A stretch of 7,319 nt of DNA from an uncultured Erwinia sp. (GTDB taxonomy: Bacteria > Pseudomonadota > Gammaproteobacteria > Enterobacterales > Enterobacteriaceae): positions 1-7,319 of the forward strand of contig CAMIKG010000107.1 in NCBI GenBank assembly GCA_946221915.1, in the 5' to 3' direction. Positions within the stretch are counted from its first letter, which is position 1. Each line of letters begins with the position of its first letter. The position numbers and the translations under genes are program-made. Below, piece by piece: positions 1 through 5,217 of the stretch. The notes under the pieces were generated by a model. The model was given only the letters and a program-made list of their open reading frames with translations, did no database searches and was not told where the DNA came from.

Positions 1-158
1 TCACTCACCCCGGTCACTTACTAATGTAAGCTCCCGGGGATTCGCTCAGTTGCCGACTTGCTACATCGCCAATGACTTAGCAGGACAGCTCCGTCGTCAT
101 TGACGCTACCTCCGTCACTCTATAGCGAAATAGTGTTGGACAACCATCCTGCGATTGC
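1..158. other. Non-coding left edge with short inverted repeats
   Basis: I see no convincing gene here. The stretch holds a small hairpin, CTTAC-TAAT-GTAAG (about 17-30), followed by the run CTCCCGGGGATTC. It also holds a perfect 7-bp inverted repeat, CAATGAC (70-76) with GTCATTG (96-102), and two copies of CTCCGTC (89-95 and 110-116). From memory, the TGTAAGCTCCCGGGGATTC core resembles a sequence found in many enterobacterial intergenic regions, so this may be one copy of a dispersed element; I cannot verify that. A weak promoter candidate for the next gene is TTGACG (100-105) with TATAGC (121-126), but its 15-bp spacer is short. In E. coli the gene preceding tyrB is alr, so the window may begin downstream of alr; this is inference. 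Confidence 0.35.
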
Positions 159-194
159 GGTTATCTGTAAGTAAAAGCACCTCTGCAGATAACC
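159..194. promoter_or_regulatory. 9-bp perfect inverted repeat just upstream of the Lrp-like gene
   Basis: GGTTATCTG (159-167) and CAGATAACC (186-194) are exact reverse complements separated by 18 nt. The element ends 10 nt before the ATG at 205 and almost touches the weak Shine-Dalgarno GGAT at 196-199. It could be a DNA operator for autoregulation, which is common for Lrp/AsnC proteins. It could also be an mRNA hairpin that affects access to the ribosome binding site. The symmetry is seen directly; the role is inferred. Confidence 0.45.
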
Positions 195-204
195 TGGATC
201 GGCA

Positions 205-684
205 ATGACCCACATCGATGATTTCGACCTCAAGATACTGAATCTTTTACAAACCAATGGCCGTCTGACCAATCAGGAACTGAGCGATTTAGTTGGTCTG
301 TCAGCTTCACAATGTTCACGCCGCCGTATCAACCTTGAACAGGCCAACCTGATCCTTGGCTATCATGCCCGGCTGTCGCCGGACGCCGTAGGCCTGGGCA
401 TGGTCGGTTTAATCGAAGTGCGCCTGATTAACCATACCTCTGAATATGTGGAAAGCTTCCACCGCATGGTGGCGGAGCAGGCGTCGATCGTTGATGCCTA
501 CAAGACCACCGGCGATGCCGATTACCTGCTTAAAGTCGCGGTCGCGGACCTGGCGGGACTTAGCGCCCTGATCAGCCAGCTGGTTGCAGGGCACCAGAGT
601 GTTGCCCATGTGAAAACTTCTGTGGTGCTGAATCGGCTGAAAGAGAATGGTCTGATGATGCTGCCAGCAGATGCACAAAAATAG
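205..684 (+). CDS. Lrp/AsnC family transcriptional regulator
   Basis: This 159-aa protein has the usual length and layout of the Lrp/AsnC ('feast/famine') family. An N-terminal winged helix-turn-helix spans about residues 5-55 (opening DDFDLKILNLL, turn region LTNQELSDLVGLSASQCSRRR). A C-terminal RAM ligand-binding domain spans about 66-141 and includes the family hallmark GDADYLLKV (103-111). Such proteins form dimers or octamers that bind DNA and usually sense an amino acid. It is not Lrp or AsnC itself: the recognition-helix region (SASQCSRRRINLEQANLILGY) differs. The ATG at 205 has a modest upstream GGAT at good spacing and gives a normal N-terminus. It lies on the same strand as yitT and tyrB, so regulation of those genes is an attractive guess, but the ligand and targets are unknown. 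Family assignment is confident; the specific role is not. Confidence 0.9.
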   Translation: MTHIDDFDLKILNLLQTNGRLTNQELSDLVGLSASQCSRRRINLEQANLILGYHARLSPDAVGLGMVGLIEVRLINHTSEYVESFHRMVAEQASIVDAYKTTGDADYLLKVAVADLAGLSALISQLVAGHQSVAHVKTSVVLNRLKENGLMMLPADAQK

Positions 685-848
685 TGCGTTACGCACGGTT
701 ATGGTGCATTAAAATCACTGTTATCGGGCGATTCGTGCACATTAAAGCGCTTTTGTGCGTGATTTGATGGTGTTTGGGTGATTTCATGCACAAAATTACC
801 AAATAAAGCTGTTTAATTATCAACGGGTTAATCCTGGGAGACGCTGCT
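685..848. promoter_or_regulatory. Regulatory gap upstream of yitT with TGCACAAAA motifs and CRP-like site
   Basis: This gap is AT-rich and unusually repetitive. An odd palindrome GTGCGT-T-ACGCAC (684-696) overlaps the regulator's stop codon. TTTTGTGCGTG (751-761) is a one-mismatch inverted copy of CATGCACAAAA (785-795), and a further TGCACAAAA lies at 672-680 inside the end of the regulator gene. GTGATTTGATG (759-769) and GTGATTTCATG (778-788) form a near-perfect direct repeat offset by 19 bp. GGTGA-TTTCAT-GCACA (777-792) matches 8 of 10 arms of the CRP consensus TGTGA-N6-TCACA. I found no well-spaced sigma70 promoter that I would defend. These sites may bind CRP and/or the upstream Lrp-like protein; that is inference. 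Confidence 0.35.
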
Positions 849-883
849 GGCGCGGCTATTCGCGCCGAATTGGTGCGTTTTTT
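849..883 (+). terminator. Possible attenuator: two mutually exclusive hairpins before yitT
   Basis: GGCGCG (849-854) can pair with CGCGCC (861-866) across a 6-nt loop. The same CGCGCC can instead pair with GGTGCG (872-877) across a 5-nt GAATT loop, using one G-U wobble. That second stem is followed at once by six T residues (878-883), the layout of an intrinsic terminator. Only one stem can form at a time, so this resembles a terminator/antiterminator pair located 37 nt before the yitT start. The terminator stem is short (6 bp), the first stem forms earlier during transcription, and no convincing leader peptide was found. The structures are seen; attenuation is a hypothesis. Confidence 0.35.
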
Positions 884-920
884 GCAGTCTGATCGCGTCA
901 TTAACTTGAGAATCAGACCG

Positions 921-1550
921 ATGGATAACACCGCACAATCCCTTGCAGCACCTGTAAAAATTCCCCACAGCCATATTGAAGATGTGCTGGCTATTCTGGT
1001 CGGCACGCTGATGGTGTCGTTTGGCGTCGTGCTGATGAAGCATGCGGGCGCGCTGACCGGCAGCACCGCGGGTATCGCGTTTCTTATCAGCTACCTGACG
1101 CATTGCTCATTTGGGCTGGCGTTCTTCCTGATTAACCTGCCATTCTACTGGCTGGCGGTACGCCGCATGGGCTGGGCGTTTACCATTAAAACCTTCTGTG
1201 CCGTGGGCATGGTGTCGCTGTTTAGCCAGCTACATCCGCTGTTTATCCATTTCGACGCGTTAAATCCGTTTTATGCGACACTGTTCGGTAACGTTATCGC
1301 CGGAATTGGGTTTATAGTGTTATTCCGCCACAAAGCCAGTCTCGGCGGGATTAATATTCTGGCGCTGTGGCTGCAGGATCGTTTTGGCATCCGCGCCGGT
1401 AAACTGCAGATGGTTGTCGATACCTTTGTGGTGCTGGCTTCGCTGTTTGTGGTGTCGCTGCCGATGCTGGCGGCCTCGATTGCTGGTGCAGTGATCCTGA
1501 ACCTGCTGATTGCCATGAATCACCGTCCGGGACGTTACAGCGGCGTCTGA
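921..1550 (+). CDS. YitT/DUF161 family membrane protein
   Basis: The 209-aa product is a polytopic inner-membrane protein. About six hydrophobic segments can be seen, roughly at residues 22-39, 48-60, 63-81, 88-103, 117-135 and 164-199 (the last possibly two). Glycine-rich patches TGSTAGIA (47-54) and ASLGGINILA (139-148) match the pattern of the YitT (DUF161) family. The C-terminal soluble DUF2179 domain found in Bacillus YitT is absent, as in many proteobacterial members. The family's substrate is not established. I chose the ATG at 921 (GAGAA at 908-912, 8 nt upstream). The longer reading from TTG at 870 lacks a ribosome binding site and would run through the possible attenuator. Only 61 bp separate it from tyrB on the same strand, so co-transcription is plausible and a link to amino acid or keto acid movement is conceivable but unproven. 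Confidence 0.82.
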   Translation: MDNTAQSLAAPVKIPHSHIEDVLAILVGTLMVSFGVVLMKHAGALTGSTAGIAFLISYLTHCSFGLAFFLINLPFYWLAVRRMGWAFTIKTFCAVGMVSLFSQLHPLFIHFDALNPFYATLFGNVIAGIGFIVLFRHKASLGGINILALWLQDRFGIRAGKLQMVVDTFVVLASLFVVSLPMLAASIAGAVILNLLIAMNHRPGRYSGV

Positions 1551-1560
1551 ACACTATCAC

Positions 1561-1581
1561 CACCGCGCAGAGTGCGCGGTG
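1561..1581 (+). other. Tight GC-rich intercistronic hairpin between yitT and tyrB
   Basis: CACCGCGCA (1561-1569) and TGCGCGGTG (1573-1581) are exact reverse complements with a 3-nt GAG loop, a very stable 9-bp stem. It lies 10 nt after the yitT stop codon and 30 nt before the tyrB start. It is followed by AATTAATACC rather than a T run, so it is not a standard intrinsic terminator. It may stabilise the 3' end of the yitT part of the message, reduce read-through, or be a protein-binding site. The structure is certain; the role is inferred. Confidence 0.6.
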
Positions 1582-1611
1582 AATTAATACCAAGCTATGG
1601 AGATCTGCACT

Positions 1612-2808
1612 GTGTTTCAAAACGTTGATGCCTACGCCGGCGATCCAATTCTGTCGTTAATGGAGACCTTTAAACAGGACCCGCGCGACAACAAGGTGAA
1701 TTTGAGCATCGGTTTGTATTATGACGCACAGGGTGTTATCCCTCAGCTGTCGGCGGTGGCCGCAGCGGAAGAGCGTCTGAACGCCCAGCCGCAAAGCGCG
1801 TCGCTTTACCTGCCGATGGAAGGTCTGCCCGCTTACCGCAACGCGATTGCCCCGCTGCTGTTTGGCGCAGAGCATCCGGCGCTGAAAGCGAACCGTATCG
1901 CCACTATTCAGACGCTGGGCGGTTCCGGCGCGCTGAAAGTGGGGGCTGACTTCCTGAAACGCTACTTCCCGAACTCTGGTGTCTGGGTCAGCGATCCGAC
2001 CTGGGAAAACCACGTTGCTATTTTCGCTGGCGCGGGTTTTGCGGTAGAGACCTATCCATGGTACGACGGCGAAACCAACGGGGTGAAATTTGATGCCTTT
2101 ATTGCCAAACTGAAAACGCTGCCGAAGCAGAGCATCGTATTGCTGCATCCGTGCTGTCACAACCCGACCGGCGCCGATCTGACCAACGAGCAGTGGGACA
2201 TCACCACCGAAGTGCTGAAAACCCAGGAGCTGGTGCCTTTCCTCGATATCGCCTACCAGGGCTTTGGCGCAGGTATGGAACAGGATGCGTACGCGATTCG
2301 CGCCATTGCGGCGGCAGGCCTGCCCGCGCTGGTCAGCAACTCCTTCTCGAAAATCTTCTCACTGTACGGTGAGCGTGTCGGCGGTCTGTCCATCGTCTGT
2401 GATGACGCGGAAGAAGCGTCACGCGTGCTGGGCCAGCTGAAAGCGACGGTGCGTCGTAACTACTCCAGCCCGCCAAACTTTGGTGCGCAGGTGGTCTCCT
2501 GTGTGCTGAACGATGACGCGCTGAAAGCCAGCTGGCTGGCGCAGGTGGAAGAGATGCGTCTGCGTATTCTCGACATGCGTCAGGCGCTGGTGGATGTGCT
2601 GAGCCAGGAAATTCCGGGCGGCAACTTCAGCTATCTGCTGAAGCAGCGCGGTATGTTCAGTTACACCGGCCTGAGTGCACAGCAGGTTGAGCGCCTGCGT
2701 GAAGAGTTTGCTATCTATCTGGTCTCCAGCGGTCGTATCTGCGTGGCAGGCCTGAATGCCAATAACGTGCAGCAGGTGGCAAAAGCGTTTGCCGCCGTAA
2801 TGAAATAA
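1612..2808 (+). CDS. tyrB: Aromatic amino acid aminotransferase TyrB
   Basis: TyrB is a cytoplasmic PLP enzyme that transaminates phenylpyruvate and 4-hydroxyphenylpyruvate with glutamate to give Phe and Tyr; it also acts on aspartate and branched-chain keto acids. The 398-aa sequence is collinear with E. coli TyrB (397 aa), differing at the end by an extra Lys. Class I aminotransferase residues are all present: W131, N184 (HNPTG), D212 and Y215 (FLDIAYQGFG), the PLP lysine K247 (SNSFSK), R255 (YGERVGG), R281 and the carboxylate-binding R375 (SGRICVAG). The start is GTG at 1612, preceded by GGAG (1599-1602) at 9 nt. An in-frame ATG at 1597 overlaps that Shine-Dalgarno and would add five residues not in TyrB. 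In E. coli tyrB is repressed by TyrR with tyrosine; I see no good TGTAAA-N6-TTTACA box in the 61 bp before the gene. An intrinsic terminator follows. Confidence 0.97.
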   Translation: MFQNVDAYAGDPILSLMETFKQDPRDNKVNLSIGLYYDAQGVIPQLSAVAAAEERLNAQPQSASLYLPMEGLPAYRNAIAPLLFGAEHPALKANRIATIQTLGGSGALKVGADFLKRYFPNSGVWVSDPTWENHVAIFAGAGFAVETYPWYDGETNGVKFDAFIAKLKTLPKQSIVLLHPCCHNPTGADLTNEQWDITTEVLKTQELVPFLDIAYQGFGAGMEQDAYAIRAIAAAGLPALVSNSFSKIFSLYGERVGGLSIVCDDAEEASRVLGQLKATVRRNYSSPPNFGAQVVSCVLNDDALKASWLAQVEEMRLRILDMRQALVDVLSQEIPGGNFSYLLKQRGMFSYTGLSAQQVERLREEFAIYLVSSGRICVAGLNANNVQQVAKAFAAVMK

Positions 2809-2830
2809 GCACAGTTAGTGGGTAATAAAC

Positions 2831-2860
2831 AGCAGCGACAATCGTCGCTGCTTTTTTTTT
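2831..2860 (+). terminator. Intrinsic terminator after tyrB
   Basis: AGCAGCGAC (2831-2839) pairs perfectly with GTCGCTGCT (2844-2852) around an AATC loop, and the stem runs into nine T residues ending at 2860. It begins 22 nt after the tyrB stop codon. It clearly serves tyrB. On the other strand the same stem is followed by GTTTATTA, so weak termination of the minus-strand regulator is also possible. Confidence 0.93.
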
Positions 2861-2947
2861 GCTCACCGGGTGATTGTCGGTTCGATCAAACGTATCGAGC
2901 TGAAGAAAAAAGAGATCAGCGAATTTCCCGGTTAACGCCATGATCAC

Positions 2948-3628
2948 TCAGGCATCAGGGGGATTTTTAATCGCCTCAAGATAGTTATAAATTGTATAGC
3001 GGGTGACGCCCAGCGCTTTTGCCGCCCGCTCGACTCCGCCACGCACGATGAACAGGCCCAGTTCCTGCATCCGGCGTACGGCGGCAATTTTCTCGGCTTT
3101 ACTCGCGCCGGTGCGCAGCACCCCAGCTGGTGGGATGGCAGCGGCAAGAATCTCATTCAGACGGATTTCAAGACTTGATTCCTGCTCCGCTGCCAGTGGC
3201 TCCGCAGGAAGCAATTGCGCCAGTGACACCTGTAATCCCTCAATAATGCTGGAATCGCTGTTGATACACAGCGACAGAATCGGCTGACCCTCTGCATCTT
3301 TATAAAATACCGTCGCGCTGCGCAGCGTTTTACCCTGTGCGCTGGTGGTGCGGTAATTTTTAAACAGCGTCGGTTCACTGCTGCGGTTTTCCCGGGTTTC
3401 GCGCGCCAGTAATGCCATAAAGCCTAAGTCATTGTCCGGGCCATCCTGCAATCCGCTGCCTACCTTGCGGCCGGACAGCTGGCCGTTGACGATTTTAATC
3501 ACTGATGAGTCGGGCATGCTGAGATCGTGCAGAATGATTTCCACATTGGCGCCCAAAACGGAGGCCATCGCATCCATCATCGCGCTCAGGCTGGAAACTA
3601 ATAACTGCTTATAATTCAATGGATTCAT
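2948..3628 (-). CDS. DauR/YheO-type transcriptional regulator (YheO-like PAS plus HTH)
   Basis: The 226-aa protein has the two-part plan of the YheO/DauR family. A PAS-like YheO domain covers about residues 10-125 (ANVEIILHDLS near 27-37, ILSLCINSDSS near 117-127). A C-terminal helix-turn-helix covers about 175-221 (GLFIVRGGVERAAKALG, recognition helix VTRYTIYNYL at 208-217). Family members include E. coli YheO and Pseudomonas DauR, a repressor of D-arginine catabolism, so an amino acid or related small-molecule effector is likely. It is transcribed divergently from the RidA-dehydratase pair, and the shared region carries three matching palindromes. This arrangement points to local control of the operon and of itself. 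The ATG at 3626-3628 gives a typical family N-terminus (MNPLNYKQLLVSSLSAMMDAM); its ribosome binding site is weak. The effector cannot be read from the sequence. Confidence 0.88.
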   Translation of the reverse strand: MNPLNYKQLLVSSLSAMMDAMASVLGANVEIILHDLSMPDSSVIKIVNGQLSGRKVGSGLQDGPDNDLGFMALLARETRENRSSEPTLFKNYRTTSAQGKTLRSATVFYKDAEGQPILSLCINSDSSIIEGLQVSLAQLLPAEPLAAEQESSLEIRLNEILAAAIPPAGVLRTGASKAEKIAAVRRMQELGLFIVRGGVERAAKALGVTRYTIYNYLEAIKNPPDA

Positions 3629-3667
3629 CTTTTTTTCTGCCAGAAGCGCCGCAATGGCACATAAAAT

Positions 3668-3684
3668 ATCAACATTATGTTGAA
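3668..3684. promoter_or_regulatory. Palindromic operator candidate, site 1
   Basis: ATCAAC-ATTAT-GTTGAA. The inner 15 bp (3669-3683) form a perfect palindrome around a central T. The site lies 40 bp upstream of the divergent regulator's start codon, where a repressor could limit its own synthesis. It shares the 6-5-6 layout and arm sequence with two further sites at 3744-3760 and 3763-3779. Confidence 0.65.
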
Positions 3685-3729
3685 AAATAAACGTGCGCTA
3701 TATGCCCGCGTCGCAGCCAGACGGGTGCC

Positions 3730-3738
3730 TGGTATATT
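3730..3738 (+). promoter_or_regulatory. Predicted extended -10 promoter of the RidA-dehydratase operon
   Basis: TGGTATATT fits the extended -10 pattern TGnTATAAT with one mismatch. The -35 region is poor, which extended -10 promoters tolerate. Transcription would start near 3744-3746, at the left edge of operator site 2. This leaves a leader of about 105 nt before the GTG start at 3850. A weaker CATAAT hexamer for the minus strand overlaps it (3736-3741). Confidence 0.35.
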
Positions 3739-3743
3739 ATGAA

Positions 3744-3760
3744 TTCAACTTAATGTTGAA
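3744..3760. promoter_or_regulatory. Palindromic operator candidate, site 2
   Basis: TTCAAC-TTAAT-GTTGAA. The arms extend by two more paired bases on each side (8-5-8, 3742-3762), making this the most symmetrical of the three copies. It covers the predicted start point of the RidA-dehydratase operon, a position that suits repression. Confidence 0.65.
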
Positions 3761-3762
3761 TT

Positions 3763-3779
3763 TTAAACTCAGTGTTGAT
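3763..3779. promoter_or_regulatory. Palindromic operator candidate, site 3
   Basis: TTAAAC-TCAGT-GTTGAT is a degenerate third copy: one mismatch in each 6-bp arm relative to TTCAAC/GTTGAA, with the 5-bp spacer kept. Its centre lies 19 bp from that of site 2, close enough for two dimers to bind side by side downstream of the predicted promoter. Confidence 0.5.
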
Positions 3780-3849
3780 AGTTTGCTTTCTGCTGACAGC
3801 CGTTATCACGGCGTGAACGTTAATGATGACTGAGGCCGGGGAGATCATA

Positions 3850-4227
3850 GTGCTCAATACAGCGATTCTGTTTCACAAAGGGACATTACCGTATCCTTTT
3901 GCCAAAGCCACAGAAGTGAACGGTGTGCTCTATCTCTCTGGCCAGGTTGCGATGACCGATAACGCAGAGCCGCTTTACGGCAGTGTCAGTGAGCAAACCG
4001 CCGTTATCTTAAATAATATCGCCAGTACCCTGAATAACCTGGGATCGGACATTAGCCGGATCTATAAAGTCACGGTCTGGTTGTCTGATATGGCGCATTT
4101 TCATGAATTTAACCGGGAGTATGCCCGCTGGTTTACGGGCAATTATCCGGCGCGATCAGTTGTCTCTGCCTCACTCGCTTTTGATCTCGATGTTGAAATT
4201 GAGGTCCAGGCGCTGGCGTTATCCTGA
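3850..4227 (+). CDS. RidA family (YjgF/YER057c/UK114) imine/enamine deaminase
   Basis: RidA proteins are small cytoplasmic trimers that hydrolyse reactive imines/enamines, such as 2-aminoacrylate released by PLP dehydratases, protecting other PLP enzymes from damage. From GTG 3850 the product is 125 aa, a normal family length. It shows GVLYLSGQVA near residues 25-34, the substrate-carboxylate arginine in PARS (R102, matching E. coli RidA R105) and the EIEVQALA strand with the conserved acid (E116/E118). The Cys that follows the Arg in E. coli RidA (RSC) is Val here, so this may belong to another Rid subgroup. I chose GTG at 3850 because a strong GGGGAG (3838-3843) lies 6 nt before it; the in-frame ATGs at 3823 and 3826 have no ribosome binding site. 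It sits 14 nt upstream of a PLP dehydratase, its expected partner. Confidence 0.9.
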   Translation: MLNTAILFHKGTLPYPFAKATEVNGVLYLSGQVAMTDNAEPLYGSVSEQTAVILNNIASTLNNLGSDISRIYKVTVWLSDMAHFHEFNREYARWFTGNYPARSVVSASLAFDLDVEIEVQALALS

Positions 4228-4241
4228 ACACGGAAAAAATT

Positions 4242-5150
4242 ATGAAGCTTCACATCAACACCCCATTGATCGAGTCTCCCGCTTTGAGCAGGCATGCCGG
4301 CCGTTCTGTATGGCTGAAGATGGATGCACTGCAGCCGCCAGGTTCGTTTAAAATTCGCGGCATCGGCCTGGCCTGTGTGGAATATGCGGCGCAGGGCGCC
4401 ACACGCTTTATCTCCTCGTCAGGCGGCAATGCCGGGCTTGCTGTCGCCTGGGCGGGTCTGCAGCTGGGCATTCCTGTCATCGTGGTTGTGCCTGCCACCA
4501 CCTCTCCGCGTGCTATCGAGCTGCTTAAGCTGTATCAGGCCAGCGTGATTGTCACTGGCGACTCCTGGCAGGAGGCCAATGCTCATGCGCTGTCGTTACG
4601 TACCATCAACGATGCTTTTCTGCATCCGTTTGATGATGCGCTGTTATGGAAAGGGCACGCGACGATGATTGATGAAGTGGTGGCGGATGGACTGAGGCCT
4701 GACGCGGTCATCCTTTCGGTCGGTGGTGGCGGCTTGCTGGCAGGCGTGGTGGAAGGATTACAGCGTAATGGCCTGCATGACGTACCGGTGATTGCGGCTG
4801 AAACCACCGGCGCCGCCTCATTGCACGCGGCATTAGTGGCGGGACGGCGCGTTGAACTCGACGCTATCACCAGTATGGCAACGTCGCTGGGGGCGAAACA
4901 GGTTTGTGAGCAGGCTTTCCACTGTGCCACAACCCATCCGGTACGCAGTGCTGTAGTCACCGATCGCGAAGCTGTCTCTGCGAGCGCGCAATTTCTCAAC
5001 GATCATCGCGTATTGACGGAGCCAGCCTGTGGCGCGTCTCTGGCCTGCATATATGAAAATAAACCTGAGCTGGAAGATGTGAAGCGCCCGCTGGTGATCG
5101 TCTGTGGTGGCTCAACCATGACAGCACAGCAACTTTTAGCGCATCAGTAA
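4242..5150 (+). CDS. PLP-dependent amino acid dehydratase, probably L-serine dehydratase-like
   Basis: This 302-aa fold-type II PLP enzyme resembles animal/fungal-type L-serine dehydratase (SDS) rather than the iron-sulfur SdaA/SdaB enzymes. Visible elements are the PLP lysine in PGSFKIRG (K37), the substrate-binding loop SSSGGNAG (58-65), the phosphate-binding GGGGLLAG (161-168), the AETTGAASLHAAL stretch (186-198), EPACGASLA (260-268) and CGGS (288-291). SDS enzymes place a Cys there to contact the PLP ring nitrogen, where threonine deaminases have Ser. There is no C-terminal regulatory (ACT-like) domain, so it looks catabolic, unlike IlvA. The likely reaction is L-serine (and perhaps L-threonine) to 2-oxo acid plus ammonia through 2-aminoacrylate, which fits the RidA gene just upstream. 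The ATG at 4242 follows a GGAAAA Shine-Dalgarno. Another beta-hydroxy or beta-substituted amino acid substrate remains possible. Confidence 0.87.
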   Translation: MKLHINTPLIESPALSRHAGRSVWLKMDALQPPGSFKIRGIGLACVEYAAQGATRFISSSGGNAGLAVAWAGLQLGIPVIVVVPATTSPRAIELLKLYQASVIVTGDSWQEANAHALSLRTINDAFLHPFDDALLWKGHATMIDEVVADGLRPDAVILSVGGGGLLAGVVEGLQRNGLHDVPVIAAETTGAASLHAALVAGRRVELDAITSMATSLGAKQVCEQAFHCATTHPVRSAVVTDREAVSASAQFLNDHRVLTEPACGASLACIYENKPELEDVKRPLVIVCGGSTMTAQQLLAHQ

Positions 5151-5217
5151 AATTGGGTTTCCCATTAACCGTTTATGCACCAGACTTAAGCATTCACTTT
5201 GCATCAGGAACGGAGTC

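Noticed and set aside
672..795. NtrC-type (GCAC/GTGC) enhancer sites with a sigma54 promoter
   Set aside because: The half-sites are not paired at the NtrC spacing and no TGGCAC-N5-TTGCA promoter is present on either strand.
786..806. Tiny leader peptide frame MHKITK before the yitT attenuator-like structure
   Set aside because: Six residues, no run of aromatic or other regulatory codons, only a weak GGGTG upstream, and it ends well before the hairpins.
870..920. Upstream TTG start extending YitT by 17 residues
   Set aside because: There is no Shine-Dalgarno before it, the added residues are not membrane-like, and the region forms terminator-like hairpins; ATG at 921 is preferred.
1551..1611. 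TyrR box in front of tyrB
   Set aside because: No sequence close to TGTAAA-N6-TTTACA occurs in the gap; a TGTAAA at about 954 lies inside yitT and has no matching second half.
1657..2160. A 167-codon open frame on the - strand inside tyrB
   Set aside because: It is the shadow of highly conserved TyrB coding sequence; the composition (many Arg, Gln, His) is typical of antisense frames in GC-rich genes.
4583..4999. A 138-codon open frame on the - strand inside the dehydratase gene
   Set aside because: It is antisense to the conserved PLP enzyme, low in complexity and without motifs.
5155..5165. TGGG-TTT-CCCA symmetry after the dehydratase as a terminator
   Set aside because: The stem is only four base pairs and is not followed by a T run.
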